Source of the DNA: Glandiceps talaboti | Taxonomy: Eukaryota; Hemichordata; Enteropneusta; Spengelidae | Direction of reading: 5' to 3' | NCBI RefSeq assembly: GCF_964340395.1 | Contig: NC_135556.1 | Location: forward strand, 11,920,910 to 11,984,909 | DNA: 64,000 bases | Shown here: piece by piece, positions 36,410 through 47,549 of the stretch | How the letters are laid out: each line of letters begins with the position of its first letter | Position numbering within the stretch: the first letter of the stretch is position 1 | Program-made: the position numbers and the translations under genes | Notes under the pieces: model-generated | The model's input: the letters and a program-made list of their open reading frames with translations, nothing else | The model's database searches: none | What the model was told of the DNA's origin: nothing

Positions 36410-38065
36410 CATCCACTGAGCCCATCCACCATTCCCCACTATTTGCACTGGTTCATTCAGAATCTATATGTTTATACAATAAATACATGTCAGACCCTTT
36501 TTTCATTTTTTTCTTGTCATAACCCCTAAAAACAAGTGACCTAGCGGCCAAAATAGCTCCACTATTTTTTATTTTTGTTACATAACTGACAGAAGTTGGA
36601 CATGGTGAACCTCAAATTTGTTTGAGAATTTTCTAGAAACTGTTCAACTCTAAAAAAAAAAAAATTTTAGTATATGAATTTGTGGACTCTTTTAACAGTC
36701 TTGGTGTGATAAAACACTTAATGTGCAAAATTCTCTGAGTTTAATTTAGAATGATAGTTATAACAATAACGTGTACAGATGTTTCTGACTTGAAATACCA
36801 GTACTTAGCTTCCAAAGTGACTAGTATTGATTTTATTTCATTGATATTAAAATTAGCTGTCATAATCTGTTTAACATGATGGCTTACTTTGAGTCTAATA
36901 TGATTAAAGTCAAACATCAGTTATTTGCCGTATGTATTAATAAAATGCTTGTTTTTTCAAAATGAAAGTATTGAAGCAGGAACTCAATAAATCACAAATA
37001 ATATACAGAATAATTGTCTACTTCCATGTCACTTATCTGCTGTCAGTGTTAAGTAAAACCATCGTATTTCATATTTCAAAATTTTAAGGGGCGAGATCAA
37101 TAGTTGACTGTACGATAACAAATCAAATTCTTTTATTTGGGGGATGGGGGGAGGGGGTGAGCCAATTCTCATTCACAAAAGCAATTTTACTTTTAATGAA
37201 TCTGTTAGCACAAATGAAATATCATCAAATTGAGAAATAGAAGAATTTTCACTATAGTAAATGCATACACTAAAATAAAGTAAAGTGTCAAAAAAGAATA
37301 ATTTTACCTTAACTACATACTGGCATTGTATTCATAGCACTATGTATGTCTACATACTGATTTGAAATCGATTGTGCTGTCTGAAACATTTTCAATTTTG
37401 GCCAATTTAGTTAGAAGGGGGTGGGGTCTGAGGCCAAACTAACAGAATTTAGTTTCTTATCCTACATTGAACTATTGATCTTGCACCTAAATCATAGAGC
37501 AGTGTACATGTGTTCACAATTATCTCACTTCCACCTTGTTAAGATGATTTATGATCAAAATATCAGTGATTTAGAATAATTTTAGGGACAAATACCTACA
37601 ACATTCGCACTCAGTATGGCCACTTGAAAACTTTATGATTAATCTTTATGAGGATTTAAATCCTGCTAGCTTTAATTTTTTTATTTTTTTTAAATGAACA
37701 TAACGATTACTCTTATTAATACCTAAATTGTTTGGGGAAAACACTGAAGTCAAATTACTGGGAAGCCATAAAATATATCTTATCATCATCTTGTGAAGAT
37801 CAATGTCACATTAGGGCTAAAATTTCAGTGAGAAAAACAGTTGACTGGCAGGTAGAAAAAGTTGTGCTTGAGGGTCATCCTACACCATGCATAATATATT
37901 TTTTAAATTTTGAAAGATGTAAATAGTCTGCAAATCATCTTCAAAAGAAAGGATAATTTCTATATGAATAGTTCTTATCAATATTGAATAATGCATGAAA
38001 TTATCAAGAATGTGACTTGTGACATTTTAGATGAAGATTATTCATGTGAATAAACGGGAATGAAC
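36410..38065. other. No gene recognised
   Basis: AT-rich, with a G-run near 37138-37160. No supported feature. Confidence 0.5.
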
Positions 38066-38070
38066 ACAGT

Positions 38071-38433
38071 TACTACCAAACCAGCGTGATAATGGATTTT
38101 CAATCAGGCAACACAGTGTGTCTAGATCTCACACAGGGTTTTCGTTACAAATTACATCAAACAAAATACAGACACTGATAGCATGCAAGCATACAAAATG
38201 ATAAATTTTATCTCACTGTGAACACAAATCAACATCACTGTTGGATGAAACACGATATGATTCAAACATAAAACAGTTTATTTCTATTCACAGTGAGATA
38301 AAATGTAACATTTCATGTGCGTGCTATCAGAGTCTGTATTTTGTTTTATAATTTATAACAAAAAACGTTGTGTGACGTGTTAACAATTCGCACCACCTAA
38401 TCGAAACTCTATAGTCTCTCTGATTTGGTAGTA
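38071..38433. mobile_element. ACTACCAAACCAG MITE, copy A
   Basis: Ends TACTACCAAACCAGCGTGAT and GTCTCTCTGATTTGGTAGTA. Complementary tracts continue inward to about 40 bp. Internally a second palindrome is formed by TTTTATCTCACTGTGAAC and GTTCACAGTGAGATAAA-like halves. Paired copy at 44463-44820, fragment at 1850-1935. Non-autonomous DNA transposon, superfamily unknown; TA target duplication likely but not certain. Confidence 0.75.
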
Positions 38434-39674
38434 TTGGATTCATATATTAATTCACAGTATTGCTACCTAGCCAAAAATACAACTCCTTTGTGTAAAACAC
38501 AGCAGTCATGCGATTAAAACCTCACATCTCAAGGTTCTATGCATATATCCCTACAAAATATGAGCCAGTAACTATGGAGATTCAAACAAAACATTACAGT
38601 TTCTGGGCATATAGTCATGCCACTGCTGAATTTACAGAGTAGCTACAGTACTATTTATACTGTTTATGAATCTGAGGAGCTTTTTTCTAATGAACACATA
38701 AAACATTCATTAAATTGCAAGGTAATTGAGGTTCACTTTTTCACAAATCTATGAAAGAGTTATGCAGTTTTTACTAAGCCATAAAATTCAAATGAAATTA
38801 TTCTCACAAATCCAATAACAATCTAAGATAACTGTGATTAAATTTGCTTAGAAAATTCAACAATATTTCCATCCAAATTTCCCAAGTGTATTGTAATGCA
38901 CCAGTAGGGCTAGGGAAAGATAAGCCAAAATAACTTGGATGCATTTTTGTTTAATCGCATTATAAATGTCATCATACATCAGCCTGCCTTAGAAGAACTT
39001 TAGTCTAAGATTATCAAACGACAGAGATCTTATCATGTGTCCATGTTCAACTATTAATTGCTTATTATAAGTGAAAAAAAAATTCCTGTCAGTAATTTGT
39101 TCTCATTGTAAAAAGAAGTAATACGGGCTGAAATTGATTTGAATGTTTAGTACGAAAGCTCTGAATAGAAAAAGACAATTTCATCAAATTCTAAATTCAT
39201 GAGTGACTTTAAAATTGATACTTACAAAACAACAAACAGAATGAGACTGCTCACTGTACAGTAGATATTCAGACATTAATTCCTATATCATTTTTTTTCC
39301 TTCTTTCTTTTTTTTCTTCATTTTTTATAACCTTACATTGTTACGAATTATGGACAGTTTTCTGTCACTTATACTATAATCATTTTCACAAGCCACTGAG
39401 CATAAACTTCTGCTGACATGACAAAGAATATGTGTGGGTGTGTGGTATTTTGTACCGACCAATTCCATAATGAGGCCTAGCTATGGTTTTATGAAGATGG
39501 TTGTGTACCTTTACTGTAGTATAATTACATTTTGATTTAAAATTTATAATTCTGATTTCTACAATAAGTTTTGCGAAACCTACAAAATGTTCACTGTACA
39601 TTACAGACTACAGATTGGTAAGCTTACTACATGTTTATCTTACGCTTTGTTTTTTTTATATGCCCTGTGCCACT

Positions 39675-39905
39675 CATATGCTCATTTGCATATAGCAACT
39701 CATATGCTCATTTGCATATAGCAACTAATACTCATTTGCATATAGCAACTCATATGCTCATTTGCATATAGCAACTCATATACTCATTTGCATATAGCAA
39801 CTCATATGCTCATTTGCATATAGCTACTCACTTGCATGTAGATACTATTACTAATATGCTCATGTGCATAGAGCTACTCATATCCATTTGCATATAGCTA
39901 CTTAT
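39675..39905. repeat. 26-bp minisatellite carrying octamer motifs
   Basis: Tandem units of about 26 bp (CATATGCTCATTTGCATATA + GCAACT), six good copies then decaying ones. The 8-mer ATTTGCAT (reverse of ATGCAAAT) is exact at 39684, 39710, 39734, 39760, 39786, 39812 and 39886. Variants CTTGCAT and ATGTGCAT lie between the last two. ATGCAAAT is the POU/Oct-factor octamer. Confidence 0.9.
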
Positions 39906-40755
39906 ATGCACATGACTTATTTGTGATCAGTAAATGTCAAATAATTTGTATTCATAAAACTATATCATTCAATTTCATAGCTGAATAGAATATAATTTTC
40001 AAGTGTCTTTCATTCTCTCAAAACTCTCATTCTCTCTCTCAAAAAAATAATCATTTGGATTTGATATGATCAAATATAGGATTCAATTTTCAGTCGCCTG
40101 CATATAATTCTGCCTTTAATAATTCCCTTCGTGTAGGCAGAGTTGAGAGCTTCACTAAGGATCACAATCGTGTGTTTTTTTGGCGACAAATCAATAGTAC
40201 ATATTCAACTTGATGTGACATTGAACTCTTTGTCAAATAGAACTGTACAAACACACTTTTATGCCAAGGCAGTTTAAACATTTCGAACGTCAGATTAAAT
40301 TTATCATTGATGTCATGAGTGCTGTTTTCTGACTGACAACTACATTCACTATCTCTTGATAGAGTGATAAAATGGTAAAAATTAGAAGAAAAGATAGATT
40401 GAAATTGAAATCTTCAACAACAAAAGGTGGAAATATTTCACAGTATTAAGTACTGTAAATACTGATTCTCATGTTACTTTTCACTTGTCTGTATCTAGTT
40501 TTAGCTTTAAATATTGTTTGTTTGTTTGTTTGTTTTCTTATATATAAATATATAAATAAATATACTATTATATACATATATTCATATAAATTATAAGTTT
40601 AGTCTGACCATCTTGTTATGCAATATATACACAAACATTTACCTGAACATTTCAACCTTGACATGACAACGTCAATTTTAAGTCGACTGATGGAAGCGTG
40701 AAAATCAGAGTAACAACTAACTTATATTATCCTTCTTCTTGTTGGATTAAGTCCA

Positions 40756-40757
<2 letters not shown>

Positions 40758-40820
<63 letters not shown>
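40758..40820. repeat. (AT)n-(GT)n-(AT)n microsatellite
   Basis: Compound dinucleotide run next to the inverted repeat at 40883. Confidence 0.95.
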
Positions 40821-40821
<1 letters not shown>

Positions 40822-40882
40822 GTAAATAGTATCAAACTCGTAGAATAGAGTGCTCGATGCTTGGGTAAGCAGGGCGGGAATA

Positions 40883-41065
40883 ATCAAAGTAAGTTGGTTG
40901 GAACTTGAGGTGCTTGGTTGTAACTCCGAGTTTCACGCTCAATGCGTTCATCAATAAATTAATAAATCAATTTTAATTCCATAGATAGGTTGTCTGATGA
41001 ACGCATTGAGCGTGAAACTCGGAGTTACAACCAAGCACCTCAAGTTCCAACCAACTTACTTTGAT
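40883..41065. repeat. Perfect 71-bp inverted repeat
   Basis: Arms 40883-40953 and 40995-41065 are exact reverse complements over 71 bp, with a 41-bp spacer. Each arm starts (read inward to outward) TGATGAACGCATTGAGCGTG and ends CCAACTTACTTTGAT. TA-rich microsatellites lie at both outer sides. The 28-bp sequence at 40959-40986 in the spacer recurs exactly at 41406-41433 as a direct repeat, which looks like a target-site duplication or templated copy around 40987-41405. The arrangement suggests a small retroelement inserted as two inverted partial copies. Confidence 0.9.
40988..41032 (+). ncRNA. Type I hammerhead ribozyme with minimal stem III
   Basis: The 45 nt fit the hammerhead layout in full. 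Stem I 5' strand GGTTGT (40988-40993) is followed by the invariant CTGATGA (40994-41000). Stem II is ACGC/GCGT with loop ATTGA (41001-41013), then invariant GAAA (41014-41017). Stem III is very short (ACT/AGT with loop CGG). The cleavage-site nucleotide T is at 41026, and stem I 3' strand ACAACC (41027-41032) pairs perfectly with GGTTGT. H17 is U, a less usual but allowed base. Type I hammerheads with tiny stem III are known from Penelope-like retroelements and related small elements, where they work best as tandem dimers. The mirrored arm on the minus strand has TTGATGA instead of CTGATGA and lacks the stem I partner, so only this copy is complete. Confidence 0.8.
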
Positions 41066-41679
41066 ATATATATATATTTGTAAATACTTAAAGATTTTCC
41101 ATTCTTACGAAGCTTGCAAGCTTGTATGTATGAATTCATACTCATCAGCATGCCCAAAATTGAGTAATTTCTAAGATTGTAACAGAAGGCAGACTCGACT
41201 GACTAGTTGTGAGACAATTAATTTTAATTAATTTTCATCTCCCTCTCCCACAAGGTGTTAATGATTAATAATACTGTATCTTTACATTTCAGGAAATAAA
41301 TATATCATTAATACTTTTGTAACTGTAGTTTTGCAAAATGAATTGTCTTAAAATTGCTCCCATACGGGTAAACCTCACTTCACAAATTAATTTAATTCAA
41401 TTTCATTAATAAATCAATTTTAATTCCATAGATTTTAACCATTTCAACTCTTCAACAAATTGAAGCAGAAATCAAAAACACATGTCATTCAGCAAAATAG
41501 GCAACTGCTTTTTGTTATTGATTTGGAATGACTTAATTCACCGAAATAACACAAATAAGTATTGATCCATTATCTGCCTGGCAGCATCAAAACATATTAT
41601 TCTTCAATTTAGAAATAACAGCTTTTACATAACACATTCTGTCTGGGTATTTATACTGGATGCAATACAAACATCTTAC

Positions 41680-41740
41680 CAATACATACAGGCGTTAACG
41701 AGGTGACTGTACTTCACAAAGGTGTTGTTGAAAATGATGT
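41680..41740 (-). CDS. Possible internal exon of an unknown minus-strand gene
   Basis: A 61-bp stretch between acceptor CTACATCCCAAAG and donor TTG|GTAAGATG. Entered in phase 1 (as left by the exon at 45183), it encodes DIIFNNTFVKYSHLVNACMY, leaving phase 2. The acceptor has a weak pyrimidine tract. I do not recognise the peptide. Coding-like composition and frame agreement are the only support. Confidence 0.3.
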
Positions 41741-41879
41741 CTTTGGGATGTAGATAATTGGGTTGGAGCATGTATATATGGCTGTCAGGGTATGAGATAC
41801 ATAATTAACGTAGGTATAGAAGATCTCTCATCAAGACATCTTCACTAAATGTTAAACGGTGAGCTATACATGAATAATT

Positions 41880-42055
41880 TTAATATTTTTAAATCGAATC
41901 TCAAAACATACCTTTTTACTGTATGATTGTTTTATTCACTTTCACTGATGTATTGTGTTTTAACGGTGTCTTAGTACTGTAAGGCGCTTTGAGATGTTTT
42001 TACATGGAAAGCGTTTGTCTTTTTAAGAAATAAATATTATTATTATTATTATTAT
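41880..42055 (+). mobile_element. CR1/L2-like LINE 3' end
   Basis: Codons near 41891 read FKSNLKTYLFTV and a stop, the usual C-terminus of L2/CR1 LINE ORF2. Then comes the conserved tail TAAGGCGCTTTGAGATG, CATGGAAAGCG and a terminal (ATT)n from about 42032. Only the last ~175 bp are present, as expected from 5'-truncated insertion. Confidence 0.8.
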
Positions 42056-42288
42056 AATTACATCGGCCAAAAATCTTTATTCTAGCTGCAGCTGGCATTA
42101 AAATCATTAGAAATGTGTTATTTCTTTTATCATAATTACATGGACAAGATTTCTCTTCATCTTTCTCTTAAACATTTTTCTTGGCCAGTTACGATTTTCC
42201 TTTCCATGATTCAATTTTCACTACAATATGTCAGGTCAGAATACAAAAAAAAAGCAGGGGTTTTGTAATCAATTTGAAGATGTGTTGG

Positions 42289-42440
42289 GTTGTCGGTAGC
42301 CGAGTGGTTAAACCACTTGCCTCTTACCACTGCAGTCAGGGTTCGAACCCCATTCAGGGTTCGATTAAATTTTCCACGCTGTAAGTAAGAAGAGTGTCAT
42401 TCAGTTTGACTCTACCAAACAACACAGCTTTTGTACTATT
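42289..42440 (+). mobile_element. tRNA-derived SINE
   Basis: Contains an RNA polymerase III A box (TAGCCGAGTGG, 42297-42307) and B box (GGTTCGAACCC, 42340-42350) at tRNA-like spacing. The head looks like a Leu/Ser-type tRNA (GTCGGTAGCCGAGTGGTTAA). The non-tRNA body follows (CACGCTGTAAG, AAGAGTGTCATTCAGTTTGA, CTCTACCAAACAAC). The sequence does not close into a good tRNA cloverleaf, so it is a SINE rather than a tRNA gene. Confidence 0.75.
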
Positions 42441-42444
42441 GGTT

Positions 42445-43985
42445 TTTTAGTAGTTGTTAATCCAATTAAAGCATTGATTTGTTTTATGACAATAGACAAA
42501 CCAAATTAGTGAATGTTCATCTTATAACATCAAAAAGAGTGTGCAATTTAGTTTGAATGAACAGCAATTTCAGTCTTCAAATTTTTCTCTGTTTTGAAAT
42601 TTAATATTTTGCTTATCCAAAACATTTCAAAATTACATCAAACTTATTTGTTTTCTTAGGTTTCAAAATACACTGAAACATAGAAGGTTAGATTGATTCT
42701 AATTCTGGTTGATTTAATGTACTAGTTAATGGTTTGTTTTAGTTCGCTTTATTTCTTTTTAATTACAATCATTCTGGACTATTTCTTCATTTTTCAGTCA
42801 GCTACAGTACAGTAATCATGCAAAGGCCATCATACCCCCATGCAGGCTGCGATGACTCAAAGAAAATGAGGGTATGTGTGTTTGAAAAAGTCACTGAATG
42901 AATTAATACAAAAAATATAGAATTTATACTCTTTGTTCTATATGTCACAACCACATGCTCCTCTGCTCAAAAGATGAGTCAAAACATTCAAAATTGTCAA
43001 TTTTTATCCCAATTTTTATGTTTTTGAATACAGAGGAAATCATATACTGGTGAGCTAAGGGTTTTGTCACTACTTAAGTCTTTTGCCTCGGACTAAAAAG
43101 ACTCACTCTTTGACTCTAACATATTATTGTTGGTTATATGAACAGAACTGAAAGGATAAAATATATACTAGTATTTTTAAGAAAACGATTCTTAAAGAGT
43201 TTTTCTTCACTCAGCTAACCCCACACAGGCCAGTGTCACAATGGCTGATATTTTCCTTGCTTGTGGAAAATACAAGTACAAAATCTAAGTCCAACTCTAG
43301 CAATCAAAATCTCAGGTTTACTAAGATAGGCACAAATTATAGCTATTATTGTGAAGCTATTGAATGGACATTGGTTTAATTGTACCCACAGTAGGGTGGC
43401 ATTTCAGATTACATCTGTGATCTGGCAGTGTATATTATATTTTTGGGACTTCCAATGTATACACTATCTTGATTACAGGGTGATTATGTCCGAACAACAG
43501 AGGCAATTGTATCCCCCATGTGTGTAGTACCACATCGAACAAAAAAGCCTTAGTTAGTGACTATCTTGCCCAATGGCCTATCTCTGAGTATTATCTTTAA
43601 GAAAATAATTTGGGTAATTATTGAAAATCATATTTTTACTTCACATAAAAATCTCCTAGCCAGCTGACTTAGATTCTTCTATCGTTATCAAAAAGAATAA
43701 ATTATGTTATTAACACTAACTAAAAAATAACATCAGATGTGTTGACTGTGTTGTTGAAATAATCATGATATTTCACAATCATATTTTCCGTGATCTATCC
43801 ATATATTAAAGAAATCAAATACATGCAAAGTTCTTATCTTGAGGGATTTTTTTATTTTGGTCCCTAGTCAATTCAGTACACGATTGTACAATTCAAACAG
43901 TGTGACGAACTAAATAAATACCATGTCATTACTTTCAGTATATGTAAAGGCTATGTACATAATGATATCTATACAGACTACAGCA
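42445..43985. other. No gene recognised
   Basis: AT-rich; only short open frames and no repeat family seen. Confidence 0.5.
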
Positions 43986-43989
43986 ATTT

Positions 43990-44350
43990 CTTTTTGCTGA
44001 CTTGCAATTTGTACACCAGAGTAGAAATATCACGTAAATCATACAAAATGACTTGAAAATTGAACCAAATATTTGTTTCATCTTTTGTCAATATGACCGA
44101 CAGTTCAGAAAGTGATTAATTTTCCTGTTTCTTGTGTATCAGATTATTTCAACTCTGGCTTTCAGATATCAAATCTTTTTTGTTGACTAATGTACACTAG
44201 TGCAAAAACATCACATAAATCACACACACAGTGACATCAAAAATTCAACCAAATATTTCATTTTTTGTCAACATGTTCAGAATGTGAATTTTTATATTTT
44301 TTCATACATAACAGTTTGATAATACATCAACTCTGCCCTTTGATTATGAC
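43990..44350. repeat. Diverged two-copy tandem duplication, about 185-bp period
   Basis: Copy one has GTACACCAGAGTAGAAATATC, TCACGTAAATCATACA and ATTGAACCAAATATTTG. Copy two has GTACACTAGTGCAAAAACATC, TCACATAAATCACACA and ATTCAACCAAATATTTC. Order and spacing are kept with many substitutions. Confidence 0.6.
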
Positions 44351-44462
44351 TAATTATCTCTGTCATTTCTTTTCCTTGGTATCATCATCACTGTCATGAA
44401 AGTATTTTTGAGGGGTTTCATACATATATCATCCATTTAAATGTTTAGTAACTGCCTGATAT

Positions 44463-44820
44463 ACTACCAAACCAGAGTGACTATAGAGTTTCAATTAGAC
44501 GGCATGATGTTTTGTATGTCTCACACAAGGTCTTTTTTGTTACAAATTACATAAAGCAAAATACAAACACTGATGAAATGCATGCATACACCATATCATT
44601 TTATCCCACTGTGAACCCAAATCAATATCAACATCACTGTTCAAGGAAACAAGGAAGATTAAGTGTTCATTTTCGTTCACAGTGAGATAAACTTGAACAT
44701 TTCATGTGCATGCACGCTATCATTGCCTGAAGTGTATTTTGTTCTCTAATTCATGACAGATATAAAAAAAACATTGTGCTGCCTAATTCAAAACTCTATT
44801 GTCTCTTTGGTTTGGTAGTA
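44463..44820. mobile_element. ACTACCAAACCAG MITE, copy B
   Basis: Left end TACTACCAAACCAGAGTGAC, TATAGAGTTTCAATTAGACG; right end TAATTCAAAACTCTATTGTC, TCTTTGGTTTGGTAGTA. Terminal inverted repeats of about 40 bp. Same interior palindrome as copy A. Confidence 0.8.
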
Positions 44821-45182
44821 ATATCATCATGACTGTCATTTTTTGTTTTAGTTTCATATATATATTATCGTTCTTTTAATGTTTAGTAACCATGTTAGAT
44901 ATGACAAGCTTTATAGCATCATTATCTGCTCCTTTCCTTTCTTTCACTCTGAGTAAATAATCCTCCACAGACACACGTCATTCCCAAGTAGATTATCAGA
45001 CATAAAGTGTCATCTTACCAAATTTTCCCAAACAACGTCAACGGGTCTTTTCAAGATTTTTAACAAGCAAGCTTAAAATACCGACCAGTGATGACCTTTA
45101 AGCAGTGACTGTTTAGATAACAAATGAGTGTTTTTAGAGATGGAAATTTGAAGAAAAAAAAATTGGTTAAATTAGTCATTAC

Positions 45183-45237
45183 CTGAAGGACTAGCTTTCA
45201 TGTTTTCAATTCCAACCTGATTTGAAATATATTCCAT
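45183..45237 (-). CDS. Possible first coding exon of an unknown minus-strand gene
   Basis: The exon runs from acceptor ACCCTCCTTCTAG (ending at 45241) to donor TTCAG|GTAATG. An ATG three bases after the acceptor opens 18 codons: MEYISNQVGIENMKASPS, ending phase 1. Both splice sites are good. It is compatible with the candidate exon at 41680-41740. Upstream noncoding exons at 45354-45425 and 48511 would complete the 5' end. The peptide matches nothing I know. It might instead be an untranslated exon of the WAP-Frizzled gene. Confidence 0.35.
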
Positions 45238-45353
45238 AATCTAGAAGGAGGGTACTCAAAAAATAACACAAAGGTTTACGACACCCATTTCCTAAATTCA
45301 CCGATCGAGAACACAACTCCACCTCTCATTACAACAATATAACTCACCTGAAA

Positions 45354-45425
45354 GGGAGAGTGTCTTCATAGATCTTCAATAACAATGTTGGTTACCATGG
45401 TAACATCTCATCCATATTACTGTAC
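45354..45425 (-). other. Candidate noncoding exon
   Basis: Bounded by acceptor ATATCTTGTACAG and a strong donor CCCTTTCAG|GTGAGTT. No long frame. Position and strand fit the same transcript as 45183-45240. Confidence 0.3.
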
Positions 45426-45429
45426 AAGA

Positions 45430-46280
45430 TATCATGGAAACCATACACACATTGGTGTCATATCATTTCGAAATATCCATTAACCCTGAAAGCATATAAC
45501 AGTGAGTCCTTAGACAGATGTATTACTGTACAATTAGGATGTGAATGAGTTGTGTAATATCTCTCATATGGTATAACACAATACACCACAATCAATACCT
45601 GGACTCAACCATTTAAACGAAGGGGGTCGAGCTAATAATATACACAGAAATTGATTTCAACCAATTATCTTAATGCAGGAAATGGTAATTTCCAACAAGA
45701 CACTTAATTAATATGTCGATAAATTAATAGATAAATTAGTTATTTTAGTCAATTTTTTTGTAAAACTTAAAATACTTAATTTAAAATTTGCATATCATTT
45801 GAAAATTTGATCTTCCTTGACGGAATCTGTAAATAGACAAAATTTAGCCCAAAATCTATATTTTCCACACAAAAAAATAGAAACAACACTTTTTCTTTTA
45901 GATTGTCATCTAGTATATTCATTGACTAACAGCCAGCTGTCCTATTTTTAGAACTTTTCAAAATCAAATGAAAAAAAATCTGTATTATGACTTTATTATT
46001 TGGGGAAGATAGCTTGTATCATTAAAATCCTTTCAAATGTCATCGATTTGCAATGATTCAATAAACCCTAGTTCTCCGTCCAGGATTTTCCGGATTTCCT
46101 GAATCAATCAATATAGTCTGCATACATATCAAGACACAATAATTTAGTCGTACATGTTGAGGCATCTCATTTTATTTCTATGTTTACATGACTCGACCGA
46201 CTCTATAGTTCTTTGATCCAACAAAATAATGCTACTAATTGGTGGCCTCTATGGACACTAAAACCATGTCTGGGTAAAAT
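45430..46280. other. No gene recognised
   Basis: AT-rich sequence, no supported feature. Confidence 0.5.
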
Positions 46281-46289
46281 TATTATTTA

Positions 46290-46505
46290 CAGTGTTTTTG
46301 CTAATGTTGGGGAACCATAGGGGAACTATGGTAACAGAAAGAAGGAATGGCACAAAAAATTGCATAAAAAAAGTTGTTTGGGAACCCGGGTAGATTTTAC
46401 CTGCTTACCAACCTTAACAAAAACACTGGTAGGCAACCCTGGTAAAATGACTGGGGGAACTCGATAGATTTTACCTGCTTAGCACCCTTAATGAAAACAC
46501 TGATT
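46290..46505. repeat. CAGTGTTTTTG repeat with internal duplication
   Basis: Starts ACAGTGTTTTTGCTAATGTT. TAGATTTTACCTGCTTA and CCTTAA..AAAACACTG then occur twice (about 46391-46428 and 46466-46502). The end is the inverse of the start, so it looks like a small inverted-repeat element with a duplicated right end. Confidence 0.5.
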
Positions 46506-46579
46506 TACCTGCATCTCTGAAATTCACAATCTTTAAAATAAATCAAATCATTCTTAGTTTCCTTATGACTTAATTTAAG

Positions 46580-46664
46580 TAGCCTGTTTACGGCACTGAC
46601 TGTGACTCCGATTGCTGTCGCTTTCTCAGCTATCTGAGTCACAGTCAGCACCATAAACAGGCTA
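46580..46664. mobile_element. Small 85-bp hairpin element
   Basis: Arms 46580-46608 and 46636-46664 pair at about 26 of 29 positions (TAGCCTGTTTA and TAAACAGGCTA ends, ACTGTGACTC inner part). No clear target duplication was seen. Confidence 0.6.
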
Positions 46665-47358
46665 GACTGTAAGTGTTATATCACTCAGACTCTTATACAG
46701 TCAGCATCATCAAAATACACACAACACTTCCATTATATTTGTAACCAATCAACCAACCAACCATTCCATCATTATGATCAGAAACACAGGGTTACCTTAT
46801 ATGTCATCTTAGGCAAATGGTAAATCTCATTGCCATGGCAACATTGCAGATTATTTTGAAGTCTGCATCAGTCAATTCAGTTGATGATAATATTGGACCA
46901 ACATAAATAGCAACACAAAGAAACTGAGTTACTCCTGATAATTCTGTCTAAGCCTGTATTACCACAGTATTTTTTACTTTCTTTGTAGCTTATTTTAATT
47001 TTCATTAGTTCAGTGAATTCGGTCTAAGAATTTGATATGAGTGAGAAGTGAATTCTCTATAGATATATCCTAATTATATTAACTCAATTAAACACTGACT
47101 ATATAGAGTCATGTCAATTTCAATGCTAATGTTTGTTTCGTATCATGCTGGACCAACTGGTTCAATTGTGTTACTTCTATTACAGACAGTATATTTTAGC
47201 AACACACAATAATGAGGTAGATTTATTACGCTATACAGCTATCAAATTGCAGCTATCTTTTGGTATAAAAGACAATTCTAGCCAATTGCAAGAATTTAGT
47301 GTATCATATCAACTATCCAAGATCGTAATCAATCCACAGGGAGCCACGAATCAATTTA

Positions 47359-47500
47359 AAAATAAATAAATAAATAAATGAATGAATGAATGAATGAATG
47401 AATGAATGAATGAATGAATGAATGAATGAATGAATGAATGAATGAATGAATGAATGAATGAATGAATGAATAAATAAATAAATAAATAAATAAATAAATA

Positions 47501-47547
<47 letters not shown>

Positions 47548-47548
47548 A
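47359..47548. repeat. (AAAT)n-(AATG)n-(AAAT)n microsatellite
   Basis: About 190 bp of tetranucleotide units with a central AATG block. A minus-strand Ile-His-Ser-Phe open frame here is an artefact. Confidence 0.95.
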
Positions 47549-47549
47549 A

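Noticed and set aside
42289-42362. tRNA gene
   Set aside because: A and B boxes are good, but a full cloverleaf with paired acceptor stem is not formed and a SINE body follows.
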